A stretch of 49,861 nucleotides of DNA from an uncultured Microbacterium sp. (GTDB lineage Bacteria > Actinomycetota > Actinomycetes > Actinomycetales > Microbacteriaceae): NCBI GenBank assembly GCA_947503655.1, contig CANNEP010000013.1:1-49861 (forward strand), read 5' to 3'. A program made the translations under genes and the position numbers. This document shows positions 46,034 through 49,861 of this stretch, piece by piece. Every line of letters begins with the position of its first letter. The first letter of the stretch is position 1. A model generated the notes under the pieces. That model made no database searches. It was not told the origin of the DNA and saw nothing but the letters and a program-made list of their open reading frames with translations.

Positions 46034-47911
46034 GTGAAGGAAACAGAAGACACCGCTCCCGAAACTGACGAGGAACAGGTCACCTTCGCTGATCTCGGCC
46101 TCGATGGGCCCGTTCTTGCCGCGATCCGCGACCTCGGTTATGAACGACCCTCCGCGATCCAGGCAGCCACCATTCCGACTCTGCTCGACGGCCACGATGT
46201 CGTCGGTATGGCACAGACCGGAACCGGAAAAACCGCCGCATTCGCGCTACCGATCATGCAGCGCCTCGACGTCTCGCAGAAGACGCCGCAGGCTCTCGTG
46301 CTCGCACCGACCCGAGAGCTCGCGCTCCAGGTCTCTGAGGCGTTTGAAGCGTACGCGGCACGCATGAAGAACGTCCACGTGCTCCCGGTTTACGGCGGTC
46401 AGGGCTACGGCGTTCAGCTGTCGGCACTGCGCCGCGGCGTTCACATTGTGGTCGGCACCCCCGGCCGCATCATGGACCACCTCGACAAGGGCACGCTTGA
46501 CCTCTCTGCACTCAAGTACCTCGTGCTCGACGAGGCTGACGAAATGCTCAAGATGGGCTTCGTCGAAGACATCGAGACGATTCTTGCTGAGACTCCTGCT
46601 GACAAGCAGGTCGCACTGTTCTCGGCCACGATGCCGGCGCAGATTCGCCGAATCTCGAAGAGCTACTTGCGCGAGCCGCAAGAAATCACGGTCAAGTCGA
46701 AGACCACGACCAACACCAACATCACGCAGCGCTACGTCATCGTCTCGCACCAGCAGAAGATCGACGCGCTCACGCGCATCCTCGAGGTGGAAAACTTCGA
46801 CGGCATGATCATCTTCGTACGCACACGCGGTGAAACCGAGACCGTCGCTGAGAAGCTCCGTGCTCGCGGATACTCGGCCGCCGCCATTAGCGGTGACGTT
46901 GCTCAGGCTCAGCGTGAGCGCACCGTCAACCAGCTGAAGGACGGTAAGCTCGACATTCTCGTTGCCACCGACGTTGCCGCTCGTGGTCTTGACGTTGAAC
47001 GCATTAGCCACGTCGTGAACTTCGACATTCCGACCGACACCGAGTCGTACGTGCACCGTATTGGTCGCACCGGCCGCGCTGGTCGCACCGGTGACGCGAT
47101 CAGCTTCGTGACGCCGCGCGAGCGCTACCTGCTTGGACACATCGAGAAGGCGACCCGCCAGCAGCCCACCCAGATGCAGCTGCCGACGAGCGAAGACGTC
47201 AACAACACGCGCTTGACGCGCTTCGACGACTCGATCACGGCTGCCCTCGCCGAGACCGATCGCATGAACACGTTCCGCGACATCATTGCGCACTACGTGC
47301 GGAACCATGATGTGCCGGAAGCGGATGTTGCGGCGGCTCTTGCTATCGTCTCGCAGGGCGAAACTCCCCTGCTGCTCGACGAGGCTGAAGACGCGCGCAT
47401 GCGCGAAGAACTCGCTCGTGTTGAGGGTCGCGGCAAGAAGACCCGCGACCGCGATGGCGGCGAAGCCCGCCCGCGTCGCGAGCGCAACTCGGGTGCTTTC
47501 ACCGCCTACCGCATTGAAGTGGGACGCCGTCACCGCGTCGAGCCGCGTCAGATCGTCGGCGCCCTTGCCAACGAGGGTGGCCTCGGCCGCGATGACTTCG
47601 GTGCGATCGCCATCAAGCCGGACTTCTCGATCGTCGAGCTGCCGACCTCGCTGCCCGCGGGAACGCTCGACAAACTGCGCGACACGCGCATCTCGGGCCG
47701 CCTGATCGAGATCAAGCCCGACCGCGGTCGTCCGGGTGGGCGTCGTCGTGATGACGAGGCTGGCGGCTACCGCAACGATCGTCCTCGTCGCGATGACCGT
47801 GACGGTGGCTTGCGTAAGGACCGCCCCGCTCGCGACGATCGACCGCGTTACGAAGATCGCGGTGACGAGCGACCGGCACGCAAGCCGCGTCATAAGAACA
47901 GCGACCGCTAA
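46034..47911 (+). CDS. deaD: DEAD-box RNA helicase DeaD/CsdA type
   Basis: A 625-residue helicase associated with ribosome assembly and mRNA turnover. The motif series is FADLGLDGPVLAAIRDLGYERPSAIQ (Q motif), AQTGTGKT, APTRELALQ, VLDEADEMLKMGF, LFSATMP, VATDVAARGLDVERIS and HRIGRTGRAGRTG. After the core, residues about 490-565 form a DbpA/CsdA-type RNA-binding domain (AYRIEVGRRHRVEPRQIVGAL, AIKPDFSIVELP). An Arg/Asp-rich tail (RRDDRDGG, RPARDDRPR repeats) follows. The start is a GTG with a -10 element six bases upstream. Its neighbour is a divergent helicase of a different subfamily. Confidence 0.95.
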   Translation: MKETEDTAPETDEEQVTFADLGLDGPVLAAIRDLGYERPSAIQAATIPTLLDGHDVVGMAQTGTGKTAAFALPIMQRLDVSQKTPQALVLAPTRELALQVSEAFEAYAARMKNVHVLPVYGGQGYGVQLSALRRGVHIVVGTPGRIMDHLDKGTLDLSALKYLVLDEADEMLKMGFVEDIETILAETPADKQVALFSATMPAQIRRISKSYLREPQEITVKSKTTTNTNITQRYVIVSHQQKIDALTRILEVENFDGMIIFVRTRGETETVAEKLRARGYSAAAISGDVAQAQRERTVNQLKDGKLDILVATDVAARGLDVERISHVVNFDIPTDTESYVHRIGRTGRAGRTGDAISFVTPRERYLLGHIEKATRQQPTQMQLPTSEDVNNTRLTRFDDSITAALAETDRMNTFRDIIAHYVRNHDVPEADVAAALAIVSQGETPLLLDEAEDARMREELARVEGRGKKTRDRDGGEARPRRERNSGAFTAYRIEVGRRHRVEPRQIVGALANEGGLGRDDFGAIAIKPDFSIVELPTSLPAGTLDKLRDTRISGRLIEIKPDRGRPGGRRRDDEAGGYRNDRPRRDDRDGGLRKDRPARDDRPRYEDRGDERPARKPRHKNSDR

Positions 47912-47919
47912 ATAGTCTT

Positions 47920-47956
47920 GGGCGCTCACCGTTTCGGTGAGCGCCCCATTCTTTTC
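47920..47956 (+). terminator. Rho-independent terminator of deaD
   Basis: A perfect 12-bp stem (GGGCGCTCACCG) closes a TTT loop and is followed by CATTCTTTT, eight bases past the stop. Confidence 0.93.
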
Positions 47957-48012
47957 CTGCACCGGCGCTCGCACCGTCACCGACAGGGCTAGATGGTTCC
48001 GCTTCTCAGGCG

Positions 48013-48018
48013 TAGCAT
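48013..48018 (+). promoter_or_regulatory. -10 hexamer TAGCAT of the decayed FHA-like copy
   Basis: TAGCAT, GCGCGC and ATG. The arrangement matches that of the intact copy at 48455 in hexamer and spacing, so promoter and gene were duplicated together. Confidence 0.5.
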
Positions 48019-48024
48019 GCGCGC

Positions 48025-48355
48025 ATGAGCGAAAAAATGCACGGCGCTATGACCGAACAGCACATGCGCACCGGTCCCGTGCCCACCACCACGCACGCTG
48101 ACGATGATCGGCGCCGGCACCACCAACGCCAATCTCCACATTGACCCGGTTTCTCGCGGTGAAGACAGTGAGATTCTGCGTTCCGGCGCGAACTTCACGG
48201 CCGGGCCCTGGCGGTTTGTCTACCAGCGCGACGAGTTTGCCGACCATGGTAGGCCGTATGGCGGACGCGAGGGCGGTTGGGCTTCGATGCAGAAGTCGCA
48301 ACCCGACCGTCCCGACTACGCGCATCGGGGGGAGTCGCCAGCGCCGAAAGACTAA
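48025..48355 (+). pseudogene. Decayed tandem copy of the FHA-like gene (internal deletion and frameshift)
   Basis: From the ATG at 48025 the product begins MSEKMHGAMTEQ and reaches PTTTHA, matching MTERTHGAMTEQ and PTTTHA of the next gene, but then hits a stop at 48142. The plus-one frame picks up the rest: LTMIGAGTTNAN, EILRSGANFTAGPWRFVYQR, DEFADHGRPYGGREGG and RPDY, which match LTLHGDGEMNAN, ETLRHGAHFTAGPWRLVFQR, DEYADHGRPFGGRVGG and RPDY. About 180 bases encoding the FHA core are missing at the junction near 48100. The C-terminal part could start at an internal ATG (48104), but a functional product is unlikely. Confidence 0.75.
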
Positions 48356-48454
48356 CCGCTCCCAAAAGCGTGCCCCTCGGCACCGCGCGTTGACACTCGG
48401 CCGTCATGCCCGGCGTGGCTTGTCAAGGGGCTCACGTTCGCCTGTGAACGGGCC

Positions 48455-48460
48455 TAGCCT
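48455..48460 (+). promoter_or_regulatory. -10 hexamer TAGCCT of the FHA-like gene, leaderless start
   Basis: TAGCCT, GCGAGT and the ATG at 48467. No ribosome-binding site is seen. Confidence 0.55.
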
Positions 48461-48466
48461 GCGAGT

Positions 48467-48988
48467 ATGACCGAACGAACGCATGGCGCTATGACCGAAC
48501 AAACGGTGCGCTCGACTCCTCCACCAACCACGACCCATGCTCAGCGTGGTGCGGGTCATCCGCGGCTTCTGATAACCAACGAGCCTGAACGAATGACCCA
48601 TGAGATCGTCGATGAAGAGACCACGATTGGTTCGTCATCAACGTGCACGCTGACGCTTCCTGATATGGACTCGCTGCACGCCACGATCATTCACGATGAC
48701 CGCGACGAGTATGTGCTGACGTTGCATGGCGACGGCGAAATGAACGCTAATCCGATGTCGAGTGCCACGGCCCCCGGTGACGATACCGAGACCCTACGCC
48801 ACGGCGCCCATTTCACCGCAGGGCCCTGGCGACTCGTGTTTCAACGCGATGAGTATGCCGACCATGGCCGCCCCTTCGGTGGCCGCGTAGGCGGCGAAGG
48901 TTCCGATCAGCCGCCCCAGCCGAAGCGCCCTGATTACAGTGATGGAACCACGCAGCCACGCGCTGGGTGGGAAGTCCAACACGACTAA
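48467..48988 (+). CDS. Small FHA-domain-like protein
   Basis: A 173-residue soluble protein. The middle part (about 30-125) has an FHA-like pattern: ETTIGSSSTCTLTLPDMDSLHATIIHDD corresponds to strands 3-6, with Ser-x-His of the phosphothreonine-binding loop, followed by strands ending in FTAGPWRLVFQR. The arginine usually following the first glycine (GR) is Ser here, so phosphothreonine binding is uncertain. The N-terminus is Thr/Pro-rich and the C-terminus (DEYADHGRPFGGRVGG, then RPDY) is probably disordered. Partners are unknown. The decayed paralogue lies upstream, and the topoisomerase IB gene starts 15 bp downstream. Confidence 0.75.
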   Translation: MTERTHGAMTEQTVRSTPPPTTTHAQRGAGHPRLLITNEPERMTHEIVDEETTIGSSSTCTLTLPDMDSLHATIIHDDRDEYVLTLHGDGEMNANPMSSATAPGDDTETLRHGAHFTAGPWRLVFQRDEYADHGRPFGGRVGGEGSDQPPQPKRPDYSDGTTQPRAGWEVQHD

Positions 48989-49003
48989 TCACGGTACAGA
49001 AAG

Positions 49004-49861
49004 ATGACCGCGGTGGGCGGGGACGCGATCCGACGAGTTCGCCGCGGGCGTGGTTTTGAATACCGTGCCGCCGATGGTGCCCGCATCACGTCGAAAGCGC
49101 AACTGCAACGGTTCCGGGATCTCGTGATTCCACCCGCGTGGACCGACGTGCACATCGCTCGCTCCCCCGATGCCAAGGTGTTGGCAACCGGGGTTGATGC
49201 TGATGGCCGCACCCAGTACCGCTACCACCCATCGTGGATCGAGGCGGCGGCGGCAAAGAAGTTCTCACGTGCGCTGGATCTCGCCGACGTTTTACAGATG
49301 GCGCGTCAAGGCGTGACGAAAGATTTGCGACGCGGAACCATGGAGCGGCGCGTCGTGTTGGCCGCGGCGTTTCGAATCCTGGACTCTGCACTCGTGCGGA
49401 TCGGTTCGGAAGCGTACGAACAAACGCACAAGACGGTCGGAGTGTCGACCCTGCGCTGCCGGCACGTTTGGCTCGATGGCGCCGACATCAGGTTACGATT
49501 TCGCGCCAAGGGTGGTCTGCGATGGGACTCCGAACTCCATGACCCCGATCTTGCCGCCGTGCTCAAGACGCTGGCGAATCGCGGACCGAGCAAGCGGCTC
49601 CTCGCGTGGCAGGATGACATCGGTTGGCATCCGCTGCGGGCTCCCGAAGTGAACGCCGACGTGCGCGAACGTACTGGCGGCGAGTTCACTGCCAAAGACT
49701 TCCGTACGTTGCACGGCACGTTAGAGGCTGCGCGCGCACTGACTGCCATCGGCTATCGGGAGTCTGAGACGGAGCAAGCCTCGGCAATGCGCGACGCTGT
49801 GCGCGCTGCCGCGGCCGCGTTGGGGAACACCGAGGCCGTCGCACGCGCGAGCTACATCGAC
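49004..49861 (+). CDS. DNA topoisomerase IB (C-terminus cut by window end)
   Basis: The ATG at 49004 opens 286 codons running to the window end. The protein begins VGGDAIRRVRRGRGFEYRAA and has the poxvirus-like type IB features: LQRFRDLVIPPAWTDVHIA, VDADGRTQYRYHPSW, KKFSRALDLADVL, an Arg/Lys catalytic region with RFRAKGG, and EFTAKDFRTLHGT. The last residues are ARASYID; in this family the nucleophilic tyrosine lies in a SYI(D/H)P motif, so Tyr284 is probably the catalytic residue and only a short tail is missing. The enzyme relaxes supercoils without ATP. It has no strong ribosome-binding site. Confidence 0.92.
   Translation, partial: MTAVGGDAIRRVRRGRGFEYRAADGARITSKAQLQRFRDLVIPPAWTDVHIARSPDAKVLATGVDADGRTQYRYHPSWIEAAAAKKFSRALDLADVLQMARQGVTKDLRRGTMERRVVLAAAFRILDSALVRIGSEAYEQTHKTVGVSTLRCRHVWLDGADIRLRFRAKGGLRWDSELHDPDLAAVLKTLANRGPSKRLLAWQDDIGWHPLRAPEVNADVRERTGGEFTAKDFRTLHGTLEAARALTAIGYRESETEQASAMRDAVRAAAAALGNTEAVARASYID

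Noticed and set aside
46247..47980. 577-codon minus-strand frame opposite deaD
   Set aside because: A shadow frame; it covers the deaD terminator, and its product has no recognisable motif.

Overview
The window looks like a piece of a high-GC actinobacterial chromosome, most likely family Microbacteriaceae. The signs are a cysteine-free RbpA of the type seen there, OpcA beside Zwf, the actinobacterial gene orders uvrC-rapZ-whiA-gap-pgk-tpiA-secG and trpD/ctaE-qcrCAB, UvrA with a lysine/alanine-rich tail, and many start codons with no Shine-Dalgarno but a -10 hexamer directly upstream. I cannot name a genus. I see 45 protein-coding genes (two cut by the window edges) and one pseudogene. I see no tRNA, rRNA, CRISPR array or insertion sequence.

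Layout. 1-4178 (minus): SUF iron-sulfur assembly operon sufB-sufD-Rieske ferredoxin-sufC-sufT, followed by the start of a MalY/PatB-type PLP enzyme. 4382-6829: heme A synthesis, with ctaA (plus) and ctaB (minus) convergent across a mostly empty 360-bp gap. 7029-15137 (plus): a tightly packed pentose phosphate operon tkt-tal-pgi-zwf-opcA-pgl. 15201-18891 (minus): gap-pgk-tpiA-secG-rbpA. 18995-26556 (minus): uvrA-uvrC-rapZ-whiA and sodA. 26673-29829: a secreted 5'-nucleotidase, an OhrR-like MarR regulator and a small zinc-ribbon protein. 29837-35288 (minus): uvrB, coaE, rpsA, a GNAT acetyltransferase and a TraR/DksA-type zinc-finger protein. 35340-36263: a stand-alone 5'-3' exonuclease. 36331-41831: trpD (minus), then ctaE-qcrC-qcrA-qcrB (plus). 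41905-44109 (plus): a YigZ-type protein and a two-gene unit with an AlkD-like protein. 44155-47911: two divergent DEAD-box RNA helicases. 48025-49861 (plus): a decayed and an intact copy of a small FHA-like protein, then a type IB topoisomerase cut by the window end.

How it fits together. The region is mostly core metabolism and genome maintenance. Heme A synthesis (CtaA, CtaB) supplies the cytochrome aa3 oxidase whose subunit III is encoded here beside the bc1 complex. SUF supplies clusters to the Rieske proteins and probably to UvrC. The pentose phosphate and lower glycolytic operons face each other. All three Uvr excision genes are present, with a Pol I-like exonuclease and an AlkD-like protein.

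I found no clear new defence or biosynthetic system. The most useful observations are: (i) at least eleven genes, and weakly a twelfth, have a TANNNT-like hexamer exactly 6 nt before the start codon, which points to leaderless mRNAs; (ii) a tandem duplication of an FHA-like gene including its promoter, with one copy destroyed by an internal deletion; (iii) a suf operon without sufS or sufU in view and with a C-S lyase-like gene behind it; (iv) an uncharacterised protein translationally coupled to an AlkD-like protein; (v) a probable CTG start for ctaB.
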